Shown here piece by piece: positions 8,436 to 17,641 of a stretch of DNA of 53,218 bases. The DNA is from Staphylothermus sp. Its GTDB lineage: Archaea; Thermoproteota; Thermoprotei_A; Sulfolobales; Desulfurococcaceae. Position 1 is the first letter of the stretch; the number at the start of each line of letters is the position of its first letter. The position numbers and the translations under genes were made by a program. The stretch is taken from assembly GCA_021157925.1 (NCBI GenBank), contig JAGGVR010000050.1:1-53218 (forward strand), read 5' to 3'. The notes under the pieces were generated by a model. It was not told where the DNA came from. It did not search any database and worked only from the letters and a program-made list of their open reading frames with translations.

Positions 8436-8570
8436 ATGTGCCCGCCGGGATTTGAACTCGGGACCACCGGCTCCGGAGACTGACACTTAAATATTTCTGT
8501 CCCATATAATAACATCATTTGAGGCAGATATAGTAAGAATTCATATCTTATTATTTAGTATATGGGATAG
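8436..8570 (-). repeat. tRNA-Arg-like 3' half plus conserved tail, copy F
   Basis: gtgcccgccgggatttgaactcgggaccaccggctccggag, then cttaaata, ctgtcccatata...tatatgggatag. Confidence 0.86.
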
Positions 8571-8670
8571 TCGGATCTAAAACACTTACCTCCCGGAAGC
8601 ACTATTCAAATAATTCCTAAGGAGTTAATACAATTAAAAATATGGGGATTCTAATTGTAGAATGGAGGGG

Positions 8671-8912
8671 TTTAACAGTCTTCTTTCAGTAATTTGAAGT
8701 ATTCTTCCCGGGTAAGCCCTGCCTCAGTTATTATGATTCTTTATGAGTCCTGGCTTGAGCTTCTTTCCCGGGTGTACTGGAACCACTATTCTGGTTCCTT
8801 CTTTGTCCATCAGTATTATGTATGAGCCTCTTTGTCTTATGGGTTTAAACCCTACTATACCGAGTAGCCCAATGAGCTTAAATAGGGCGATGTAGACGCT
8901 ATCACTAGGATC
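8671..8912 (-). pseudogene. HicA/YcfA-like toxin remnant, frameshifted
   Basis: Minus-strand reading KLIGLLGIVGFKPIRQRGSYIILMDKEGTRIVVPVHPGKKLKPGLI, then after a frameshift RIIITEAGLTREEYFKLLKEDC. Confidence 0.65.
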
Positions 8913-9569
8913 ATTGAGGACATAACCTATCGTAGAGGTATAGGAAAGATTCTCTCAGAAGGAACATATCGAGCAGCCTTAATGATTTCGAAAATGAAGG
9001 GCATTGACGTACTCAAATACGCTGTACAGGTTAAAGGTGTAGGTGTCGGTGCACATGGGATAAGGAGTAGAAAAGACTATCCAGATCTACATGCATATGC
9101 TTCTAGTGTACAAGGAGCTGATCATACATCAGTTGCCCCGGAGAAAGATGCTGTATTTTTCGACAGTGCAGTTATATACAGGTTCAATGAAGTTGACTGG
9201 GACACCATGATAGCTCTACTAAATGCTGTTACCCAATGGAATACAACAAGCAAAGAATTACTAGATAAAATAAGTACACGAGTACTGACACTACAACGCA
9301 TACTATTGTTACTTGGCGAACCAGTTGTATTCTGGGATTCAAGAATACATGATGATAACCCACCAAGATTCTACGAACCATGACCAAGCGGTCCATACAA
9401 AGGAAAACAGTCAACAAAAAATGTTGAAGAAAAGAAGCATGAATACTATGAAGAACTGAAATGGAAAGAGCTAGGAATACCAATAGATGAAACACTTGAG
9501 AAGCTTAGTATAAAGGAAGCCGTTCGCGAAGTTAAGAGGATTAGAGAAAAATTGGAGTTTACTAGTTAA
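8903..9569 (+). pseudogene. Aldehyde ferredoxin oxidoreductase, 5'-truncated C-terminal remnant
   Basis: ITYRRGIGKILSEGTYRAALMISKMKGIDVLKYAVQVKGVGVGAHGIRSRKDY... resembles the AOR C-terminal region. Stop at 9381, then in-frame PSGPYKGK...VKRIREKLEF. N-terminal AOR domains absent. Confidence 0.7.
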
Positions 9570-9593
9570 GTTTGAGGGATCAAACAACTTTAT

Positions 9594-10781
9594 TTAGTTG
9601 ATTACTAGGTTATTTTCAGTTTCTTCCTTTTGTCTTATTTTTTCGAGTGCTTCATAGTCGATTATTGATACTTCTGTTTTCTTATCAAATAAGTATACTG
9701 AGTAAGGATCAATAGCTATATATGCTTCCTCACCTATTCTGAATTGCTCTTTTACATGAGCTATACCCTTTATATTGACACCATTTACGTCTACTAGAAC
9801 ATACTGTCTATCACCCATGGGTTCAGATACTATTACACTACCTTTGATGACAACATAATTCTCGCCGAATAGATCTTTCCTACGAGCTACCTTAGCATCA
9901 CTAGGCCTGATCCCTATATATACTTCTTTACCCACATGTATTTGAAGTAATTGAGATAAATCTTCTGGTAATAATACTTCAAGACCCGACGTTGCAATTG
10001 TCACTCGTCCTTCTTTTGACTCCAAACTTGCATCGAAGAAATTCATTGGAGGCTCTCCAATGAATCCTGCTACAAACTTATTTCTAGGTCTTGAGTATAC
10101 TTCCCATGGATCTCCTACTTGTTGTAATCTACCATTATTTATTATGGCTATACGGTCAGCCATAGCCATAGCTTCAGCTTGATCATGTGTCACATATATT
10201 GTTGTAACCCCGAGCTCCTTTTGCAACTTCTTGAGGAACGCTCGAGCCATAATACGTAATTTTGCATCTAAGTTACTCAATGGTTCATCGAACAAGAATA
10301 CTTTTGGATTACGAACAAGAGCACGGGCTAGTGCAACACGCTGTTGTTGTCCACCACTTAATTGTCTAGGATAGCGATCGAGTAAGTCCTCGATTTGTAA
10401 CATACGTGCTACTTCACGAACACGTCTATCTATTTCGTCTTTAGGTAGTTTTCTTACTCGAAGCGGAAACGCTATATTATCATATACTTTCATATGTGGG
10501 TATAAGGCATAGTTTTGGAAAACCATGGCAATATCTCGATCCTTTGGTAAAACAAACACTTTTTCCTTAGGACATGCAACTAGTCTATCACCGATATAGA
10601 TCTTTCCACTTGTAGGGATCTCTAAACCAGCTACAAGTCTTAATAACGTGGTTTTACCACTACCACTTGGACCCAATAAAACCATAAATTCCCCATCTTT
10701 TATCTCTAAAGAAACATTATCTACAGCTCTTACTTTACCTCCAAATACCTTGGTAAGATTTTCTAAAACGACCTTAGCCAA
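9594..10781 (-). CDS. Sugar ABC transporter ATPase (MalK/UgpC type)
   Basis: Walker A GPSGSGKTT, signature LSGGQQQR, Walker B VFLFDEPLSNLDAKLR, TOBE-like C-terminus. Confidence 0.95.
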   Translation of the reverse strand: MAKVVLENLTKVFGGKVRAVDNVSLEIKDGEFMVLLGPSGSGKTTLLRLVAGLEIPTSGKIYIGDRLVACPKEKVFVLPKDRDIAMVFQNYALYPHMKVYDNIAFPLRVRKLPKDEIDRRVREVARMLQIEDLLDRYPRQLSGGQQQRVALARALVRNPKVFLFDEPLSNLDAKLRIMARAFLKKLQKELGVTTIYVTHDQAEAMAMADRIAIINNGRLQQVGDPWEVYSRPRNKFVAGFIGEPPMNFFDASLESKEGRVTIATSGLEVLLPEDLSQLLQIHVGKEVYIGIRPSDAKVARRKDLFGENYVVIKGSVIVSEPMGDRQYVLVDVNGVNIKGIAHVKEQFRIGEEAYIAIDPYSVYLFDKKTEVSIIDYEALEKIRQKEETENNLVIN

Positions 10782-11050
10782 AAGAAGTTCCCCCTAGTAT
10801 ATTCTCAAGACACACATATAATTCATACCAATATTTCTATTTTTCGACCATGAAAGAAACAATAAAAAGATCACAACATTAAATCATAGTATAATCATTT
10901 GTATCAAATTTAGTCAAATATACATAAATACGGTCGAGTAAATAGTTCTAAAGATTATGTAACTCATCTTTAAAAAATCGTCGCATGAAAAAGAATTATT
11001 CTATTAATAATCAAAATGTTTATATCAAGCATTAATTTATAAGAATCACA

Positions 11051-11063
11051 ATAGTAGAACTAT
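11051..11063. promoter_or_regulatory. Small dyad near predicted transcription start of the GH53 gene
   Basis: ATAGT-aga-ACTAT about 25 nt downstream of a TATA-like atttataag. Confidence 0.3.
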
Positions 11064-11113
11064 ATCCCCCGGGTAAAACCTATTAGTTCCACCTATAAGG
11101 TGTGGTGATATAA

Positions 11114-13576
11114 TTGTTTAGATCGAAAATTATATTTGTTTTAGTATTTGTTCTAATATCCATGTCCATATATCCTAATGGTACATACCATAACGAAAAT
11201 ACAGTCAATGCTAATGAATCAAATATACATGTAAACCCCATACCAGGACTTTCTAAAGAGTTCCTACGCGGTGTAGATCTATCAGAAGTACCGTGGATTC
11301 TCGAATTAGGAGGAAAGTATAAATTCGAAAACGGAACTGAGGGTGATATCTTTGATATCTTATTAGAGGGCGGTGTTAACGCTATTAGATTAAGAGTTTG
11401 GAATGACCCATATGATGAGCAGGGTAATCCCTATGGAGGAGGGAACTGTGATGTTCCAAGAATGACAGCTTTTGCAGCAAAAGCAAAAGCAAAAGGGTTC
11501 AAACTTCTAATAGATTTCCATTATAGTGATTGGTGGGCCGATCCTGGAAAACAATACAAGCCAAAAGCTTGGGCAAACTTATCTTTTCCAGAACTTGTTG
11601 AAGCCGTATATAACTGGACTAAAGAGACTTTAAACTATATGCGTGAAAACGGTGCTTTACCCGATTTAGTCCAAGTAGGTAATGAAATCGATAATGGATT
11701 CCTATGGCCTGACGGCAAAGCATCGAACTGGACCCAGTTCGTAACTCTCCTAAAATCAGCTATTAAAGCAGTCAGAGACGTAGACCCATCAATAAAAGTT
11801 GTAATCCATGTATCGGGAGGACATAAAGTTGACTGGTATATAAACTACTTTGATAGACTAATCAATGATGGAGTTGAATTCGAAGTCATAGCATTATCAT
11901 ATTACACCGCCTGGCACGGCGATCTCGAGAAATTAAAGAATATAGTAAGTAATCTAACCAGCAGATATGGTAAAGAAATAATAATAGCAGAAACAGCATA
12001 TGCTTGGACACTCGAAGATGCAGACGGACACCCCAACGCTTTTGGCAGCAAGGACCTCGAAGTTAAAGGAGGCTATAAAGCAACTGTTCAAGGACAAGCA
12101 TCATGCATCAGAGACATTATAGAAACACTCTATAATGCAGCAGGTAATAAGTCCCTAGGAATCTTCTACTGGGGCGCGGGATGGATACCATATCCAGGTG
12201 CTGGATGGAAAACAGGAGAAGGTAATCCATGGGAAAATCAAGCATTATTCGATTTCGAAGGACGCGCTCTACCATCATTAAAGGTGTTTAGACTCATATA
12301 TGAGTCTGAATATGAAGAAATTAAGCCTATATCCCTATATGATCCAAGACCATTGAATGTAACTAGCTACGTTGGTGCAAAACCTGTTTTACCAAAGAAT
12401 ATCTTAGTTGTATATTCTGATCATTCAATTAGATTAACACCTATAGACTGGGGCAAAATCCCAATATTCAACGAAACAGGGGTCTATCAACTCAAGGGCT
12501 ACGTAGCTGGCACAAATATTGAAGTATATGTAAACCTGGTAGTTCGTGAAAGACTATACATAGAGATCCCCGACCCCGAACAGGATGATAAAGGACCAGG
12601 TACCTATGGATACCCTACAGCAGGAGAATTTAAACCAGGAGTCTTCGACATTACAAAAGTATATATCGGAGTTGAAGGCGAAGAGCTCGTTACAAGGGTT
12701 TACTTCAGAGACTTGGGCGGAGACCCATGGAACGGCCCCAATGGATTTAGCTTACAATATATTCACATCTACATACAAACAACTAACCCACTAGCAACTA
12801 ATAAATTGTATATAACTGATACATTTGGATTAAATGTAAAACTTAGAGAAGATTATGGATGGCAATACGCTATACTACTAACACCGGGTTGGGGTACAGA
12901 ACCAGTTACAGAAGGCGAACTCTCAGCACTTATATATGCAAATGGAACTATCTATGTAGAGGACAAAGACTTTGATGTAATTGGTAATACAAGCGAGAAT
13001 TATGTTGAAGCCCGTATTCCTTGCTCGCTTATATCTGATTGGGAAAATCTAAGAAGCTGGAAAGTATTTGTAGCAGTAACTAGCTGGGCAGGTGAAAACC
13101 CTGATAGAATAAGAAGTATGGCGCCAGGAGGTGGAGAATGGATTATAGATCCCATCGCATATGCTAATGAAACTATAAGACCAGTTGTAATTTCAGGAAT
13201 TCTAGCAGGTGTGCTACCCAAAGTATTCGATATAGCACTTTACTCATCTGAATATCCCAACGGCATTACCGAGACCCAACAATATGAGTGGTTAATGAAG
13301 TTCCAACCAGAAACCTCTAAACTACCAGTTATCCCGCCAGAAATTGCCACCACAGTCACTGTAACAAAAACCGAAACAATAACGTCAACATATACTACGA
13401 CTTATACAAAGGAAACTACAGTAACAACAGAGAAAACTACTACAGTCACAAACACAGTTACTGAAACCATTGAAGTTCCCGTAGGATTCAGCACAGAGTA
13501 TATCCTAATTATTGCGATCGTTGTTATAGTAGGACTCATTATCGTATATTATATCCTTAGATCCACAGCACGTTAA
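11114..13576 (+). CDS. GH53 arabinogalactan endo-beta-1,4-galactanase with glucodextranase-C-like domain, Thr-rich stalk and C-terminal TM anchor
   Basis: LRGVDLSEVPWILELGG; DLVQVGNEIDNGFLWPDG (acid/base); IIIAETAYAW (nucleophile); GIFYWGAGWIP. Then GPGTYGYPTAGEFKPGVFDITKVYIG...RDLGGDPWNGPNGFSLQYIHIYI, Thr/Val stalk and TM. Confidence 0.88.
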   Translation: MFRSKIIFVLVFVLISMSIYPNGTYHNENTVNANESNIHVNPIPGLSKEFLRGVDLSEVPWILELGGKYKFENGTEGDIFDILLEGGVNAIRLRVWNDPYDEQGNPYGGGNCDVPRMTAFAAKAKAKGFKLLIDFHYSDWWADPGKQYKPKAWANLSFPELVEAVYNWTKETLNYMRENGALPDLVQVGNEIDNGFLWPDGKASNWTQFVTLLKSAIKAVRDVDPSIKVVIHVSGGHKVDWYINYFDRLINDGVEFEVIALSYYTAWHGDLEKLKNIVSNLTSRYGKEIIIAETAYAWTLEDADGHPNAFGSKDLEVKGGYKATVQGQASCIRDIIETLYNAAGNKSLGIFYWGAGWIPYPGAGWKTGEGNPWENQALFDFEGRALPSLKVFRLIYESEYEEIKPISLYDPRPLNVTSYVGAKPVLPKNILVVYSDHSIRLTPIDWGKIPIFNETGVYQLKGYVAGTNIEVYVNLVVRERLYIEIPDPEQDDKGPGTYGYPTAGEFKPGVFDITKVYIGVEGEELVTRVYFRDLGGDPWNGPNGFSLQYIHIYIQTTNPLATNKLYITDTFGLNVKLREDYGWQYAILLTPGWGTEPVTEGELSALIYANGTIYVEDKDFDVIGNTSENYVEARIPCSLISDWENLRSWKVFVAVTSWAGENPDRIRSMAPGGGEWIIDPIAYANETIRPVVISGILAGVLPKVFDIALYSSEYPNGITETQQYEWLMKFQPETSKLPVIPPEIATTVTVTKTETITSTYTTTYTKETTVTTEKTTTVTNTVTETIEVPVGFSTEYILIIAIVVIVGLIIVYYILRSTAR

Positions 13577-13732
13577 CTACTAACACGCATAGAATTGACA
13601 ATATGATTTTTATTCAGTTAACATCTCCTCTTTTCATAGTTTGTTTACATTTTATGGTTATTATTCAAAAATATGTATATACACAATATATAAAAAGAAA
13701 ATTTTTAATCAATCTGAAAACATATCTGGAAC

Positions 13733-15331
13733 TTGGTGGATATGATGTATATGAATGCTATTTCTAAGACAACTAGTATTATACTCGTAATAATTATTCT
13801 AGTAGCGATGATTGGAGTATTTGCATGGATATCAACCCAACAACCAGAGGTAACAACCACTACGACTCCTACAAAAACCACCACAACTACAACTACTACA
13901 GCAACCAAAACCACGACCACAACCACAACATCAGCACCAAGCCCTACTGAAACAACAACCACAACTACAACAACCGAGACAACATCTCCAGAAAACACTA
14001 TTAAGATAGGCGATGTAGAGCTACCAGTGCCTCCTGAATTTAAAGACTTTGTTGAGAAAGCTAAGAAGGGCGAGGTAAATGTCACCATTTACTTCGGACA
14101 CTCACTAGCACCCGAAGAAAGAGATAGTTTCATCAAAGTCATTGATATGTTCCAACAAGAGTATCCCGGAATCAAAGTAGTCGAAAAATACTATGGTGGA
14201 ATGGGTGAATTACAGAGCTCAGTTATAGCAGCCGCGTCTCTTCCACCAGAACAAAGAGAAGGATTAATCGGAAATGCACCAGATGTATTTACATGGGCAC
14301 ACGACTGGATCGGATGGTTCGCTGACTCCGGCTACATTATACCATTAGAGGACTATATAGGATATGACGCCATAGATGTTGTAGCAGAACACATTCTTCC
14401 ATCCGCTCTAAGCGCTGTTACATACAAGACGAAAACCTACGGCCTACCCTATGCAGGTGAATCACTAGCATTATATGTAAATACTAAACTCGTACCAAAC
14501 CCACCGACTACATTTGACGAAATGAAGCAAATAATGGAACAATTCTATAACCCAGCAGAAGGTACTTATGGAATAGCAGGACAAGTTGTAGGTATATACC
14601 ACATAAACCAATGGGTCACAGCATTCGGCGGATTCTTCTACGATGAAGTAACAAAACAACTAGGCCTAACAAAACCAGAGACAATAGAAGGAGTCAAATT
14701 CTTCATCACAAATATCCTCAGATACATGGATGTCAGTGACTTAGGACATGACTATCAGAGAAAATTATTTGGAACAGGTAAAGTACCATTCTATATATCT
14801 GGTCCATGGGATGTAAAATACGCAATCGATACACTTGGTCTCGACAGCTTCACAGTAGTACCATTCCCGAAAATAGGAGACAAATTACCTAAACCATTTA
14901 GTGGATTCAGAAATATGTACATAAGCGTAATGGCTACAGCTGGTGGAAAAGAAAGAACATATGCATCAATACTACTCGTACTCTATGTTACATTAAATGA
15001 TGATGCAATACTCACTCTCGTCAATGAACTAGGATACGTTCCAGTAAAGTACAGCGTTGCTGACTATGTAACTAATCACGTTGAAGATAATCCAATATAC
15101 AAGATCATTCTAGGATTCTACAACCAGCTCATGAACTCAGTACCCATGCCAAAAGATAAGAACATGCAAGTAGTATGGGGCGTCGATACATACTTACAAG
15201 CAATATGGCAGGCATATGCAGAAGCACTTCAAGAAGGTAAAACACCGGATGAAGCAGTAGAAATTGCCCAAGCAAAAGTAGAACAAGCCCTCCAAGACGC
15301 ATATAATGATATCTCTCAAAAAATAGAGTAA
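13733..15331 (+). CDS. Sugar ABC transporter solute-binding protein with Thr-rich linker
   Basis: N-terminal TM/signal, (T)n linker, then VNVTIYFGHSLAPEERDSFIKVIDMFQQEYPGIKVVEKYYGG...; MalE-like family 1. Confidence 0.9.
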   Translation: MVDMMYMNAISKTTSIILVIIILVAMIGVFAWISTQQPEVTTTTTPTKTTTTTTTTATKTTTTTTTSAPSPTETTTTTTTTETTSPENTIKIGDVELPVPPEFKDFVEKAKKGEVNVTIYFGHSLAPEERDSFIKVIDMFQQEYPGIKVVEKYYGGMGELQSSVIAAASLPPEQREGLIGNAPDVFTWAHDWIGWFADSGYIIPLEDYIGYDAIDVVAEHILPSALSAVTYKTKTYGLPYAGESLALYVNTKLVPNPPTTFDEMKQIMEQFYNPAEGTYGIAGQVVGIYHINQWVTAFGGFFYDEVTKQLGLTKPETIEGVKFFITNILRYMDVSDLGHDYQRKLFGTGKVPFYISGPWDVKYAIDTLGLDSFTVVPFPKIGDKLPKPFSGFRNMYISVMATAGGKERTYASILLVLYVTLNDDAILTLVNELGYVPVKYSVADYVTNHVEDNPIYKIILGFYNQLMNSVPMPKDKNMQVVWGVDTYLQAIWQAYAEALQEGKTPDEAVEIAQAKVEQALQDAYNDISQKIE

Positions 15332-15343
15332 AAGAGGTGATCA

Positions 15344-16780
15344 ATTACGAAGAAAAAACAAGAAGAAAATAAGCTTTTTCCTACTCGCATCGCCCTCCTT
15401 CTCGTTCTCCCCAGTTTAATACTTTATCTATTCTTTAATGTTTGGCCAATGATATTCTCAATAGGTATTGCGTTTACAAATGCTGATCAATACAATATAT
15501 TACCTGCTGAGGAAAAAATCGGGAACTACACAAATTTACTACATTGCGCACTCTATTTACGTGACAACCCAGAATATAGAGACCTCGCTCCCCAAATAGT
15601 CGAAGGCATCACGGAAAACCTCAATAAGACACTTAATTACTTCCTAACCATAAAATCTATGCTGGAAAAAGGTACAGAACCCTCCGATATACCACAGACT
15701 TACTTTGATGAATTATATAGATCAGCTAGGAAATTGTCCAGAATAAAATTAGATATTTCAAAACACTTCAACTGTGAAGCACTTGGATATCCAACTACCT
15801 ATGAATTAATACCAAGCGACAAACTAGAAAAAATAGACTCCTTGATTACATTATCTGGTATACTTGTTAATGGAAGGTCCATGAATAAAGAGGAGTTATA
15901 TGACCGCGTTGTAGTGGGTTACAATATAACTATGGAGCTAGTCAACTTCTTCAGCAAATTAGAACATAATTACGTAGGATATATGGATGAAATAATAAAA
16001 AGCACGAAATCCGAACTAGAAAACCTGCAAATGCATTTTGTTGGTTTTGAGAACTTCCAAAGACTATTCAAGGATCCAAGATTCTATAATGCACTATATA
16101 AGACAATGTTGTTCGTTGTCACAAGTGTTACATTAAAAATAAGTATGGGAGTACTCTTAGCACTACTCTATTCATCAGAACTAATAATGGGCAGAAAAGT
16201 CCTGAGAGCACTGCTATTAATTCCTTGGGCAATGCCTTTCTTACTTTCAGCACTGACTTGGAAATTCTTATTTAACCCCAACGGACAACTAGGAAGTCTA
16301 CTAGGTCTCGAGATAAATATTAGAGAATGGGATGCATTCTTAGTATACAACCTTTTTGAAACATGGCTAGCTTATCCATTTGTAATGACCATCACACAGG
16401 GAGCTCTAAGAGGCGTTTCCAAGGACATCATAGAAGCATCATATGTTGACGGTGCAGGTGTTTTCATGCGCTTAAGACACGTAATACTACCATTAATTGC
16501 AAAACCAGTTTCTCTAGCTACGATACTAACAACAGGAGCATCTTTACAAGCATTCCTCGTACCCCTAACAATCAATGGAGCAGGCCCAATTGGGGAGATA
16601 TGCGTACCCTATATTGGATGTACTTCTGGATACCTGAACGAAATGCTCATAGTCTTTGGATACTATAGAGTCACCATCGACAAAGAATATGGCTATGCAG
16701 CTTCAATCTATCTAGTCATATTAGCAATCATCCTCGTATATGTAACACTATACTTCAAAATACTGAAAAAGACGAGATGA
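15344..16780 (+). CDS. Sugar ABC transporter permease (MalF type) with large extracytoplasmic insert
   Basis: C-terminal EAA-type loop SYVDGAGVFMRLRHVILPLIAKP. The frame is open upstream of the provided M at 15449 and encodes TM1 (IALLLVLPSLILYLFFNVWP); first codon inferred as ATT at 15344. Confidence 0.8.
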   Translation: MTKKKQEENKLFPTRIALLLVLPSLILYLFFNVWPMIFSIGIAFTNADQYNILPAEEKIGNYTNLLHCALYLRDNPEYRDLAPQIVEGITENLNKTLNYFLTIKSMLEKGTEPSDIPQTYFDELYRSARKLSRIKLDISKHFNCEALGYPTTYELIPSDKLEKIDSLITLSGILVNGRSMNKEELYDRVVVGYNITMELVNFFSKLEHNYVGYMDEIIKSTKSELENLQMHFVGFENFQRLFKDPRFYNALYKTMLFVVTSVTLKISMGVLLALLYSSELIMGRKVLRALLLIPWAMPFLLSALTWKFLFNPNGQLGSLLGLEINIREWDAFLVYNLFETWLAYPFVMTITQGALRGVSKDIIEASYVDGAGVFMRLRHVILPLIAKPVSLATILTTGASLQAFLVPLTINGAGPIGEICVPYIGCTSGYLNEMLIVFGYYRVTIDKEYGYAASIYLVILAIILVYVTLYFKILKKTR

Positions 16781-16786
16781 TCTCTC

Positions 16787-17641
16787 ATGTTCCATACATC
16801 ATTAACCATACTTAAAATAACGGCTACGATCCTCGGTATTTTCATAGCAACTTCACTTGCTTATCCATTAGTATACATCATAGCACAAGCACTCGTTGGA
16901 AACCCCAAAGTACTTATAACCAGTTTTGAAGATCTAATACAATATGGTTTATCAATCAAAAACTTCGCTTATACACTTCAAGATCCAGAATTCCATAGAG
17001 CATTCATAAATACGCTCTTTATTGCTATAACTACTGTTATTTTGGCAATATTAGTTATAATACCATCAGCATATGCGTTCTCAAGATTCGAATTCTTGGG
17101 CAAAGATACATTGCTGTACTACTATCTAATAGTTAGTCAAGCTGGAGGAGGATTAGCAGTTATCTCTGTATTAGCACTATATATATTCTTCCTCAGACTA
17201 GCAGCATATGGTATAGGACTTATACGTCTAGAAGTTTTACCATTCGTCTATGTTTCTGGATTAATACCTTTCCAGACATGGTTGATTAAAAGCTATTTCG
17301 ATCAATTACCGAGAGAGCTGGATGAAGCAGCATTTGTTGATGGAGCCAGTTGGTTTACAATAATATTTAGAGTAGTATTTCCAGCATCAAAGGCAGCATT
17401 CATAATTCTCACACTACTAGCCTATATGAATGCATGGGGAGAGTTCATTATAGCAAATATCATGGGGCTTGACACTCTCGGTAAATACATCTATGTTATG
17501 GCTGTTGCTGGCGAAGCAGGTTTAATGGAGCCAGGTAGGTTTGCTGCAGCAGCTCTTCTATACGCTATACCTATGATAATACTCTTCGTCGTATCTCAAG
17601 AATACATTGGAGAAGCATATAGGTTAGGAATGAAAGGCTAA
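16787..17641 (+). CDS. Sugar ABC transporter permease (MalG type)
   Basis: ELDEAAFVDGASWFTIIFRVVFPASKAAF EAA loop; six TM segments. Confidence 0.92.
   Translation: MFHTSLTILKITATILGIFIATSLAYPLVYIIAQALVGNPKVLITSFEDLIQYGLSIKNFAYTLQDPEFHRAFINTLFIAITTVILAILVIIPSAYAFSRFEFLGKDTLLYYYLIVSQAGGGLAVISVLALYIFFLRLAAYGIGLIRLEVLPFVYVSGLIPFQTWLIKSYFDQLPRELDEAAFVDGASWFTIIFRVVFPASKAAFIILTLLAYMNAWGEFIIANIMGLDTLGKYIYVMAVAGEAGLMEPGRFAAAALLYAIPMIILFVVSQEYIGEAYRLGMKG

Noticed and set aside
1033-8570. Repeats as a CRISPR array
   Set aside because: Repeat units are ~135 bp with 1-2 kb gene-containing spacers; no CRISPR-length repeats or cas genes.
1033-8570. Repeats as complete tRNA genes, or as the 3' half of a trans-spliced split tRNA
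   Set aside because: No 5' half (acceptor GGGCCCG, D-arm) is adjacent to any copy. Split tRNAs are known in some archaea, but six copies with mutated arms fit attachment-site remnants better; not fully excluded without the rest of the genome.
13705-14088. Minus-strand ORF with poly-Val repeats
   Set aside because: Antisense of the ACA/ACC-rich threonine linker in the solute-binding protein; low-complexity artefact.
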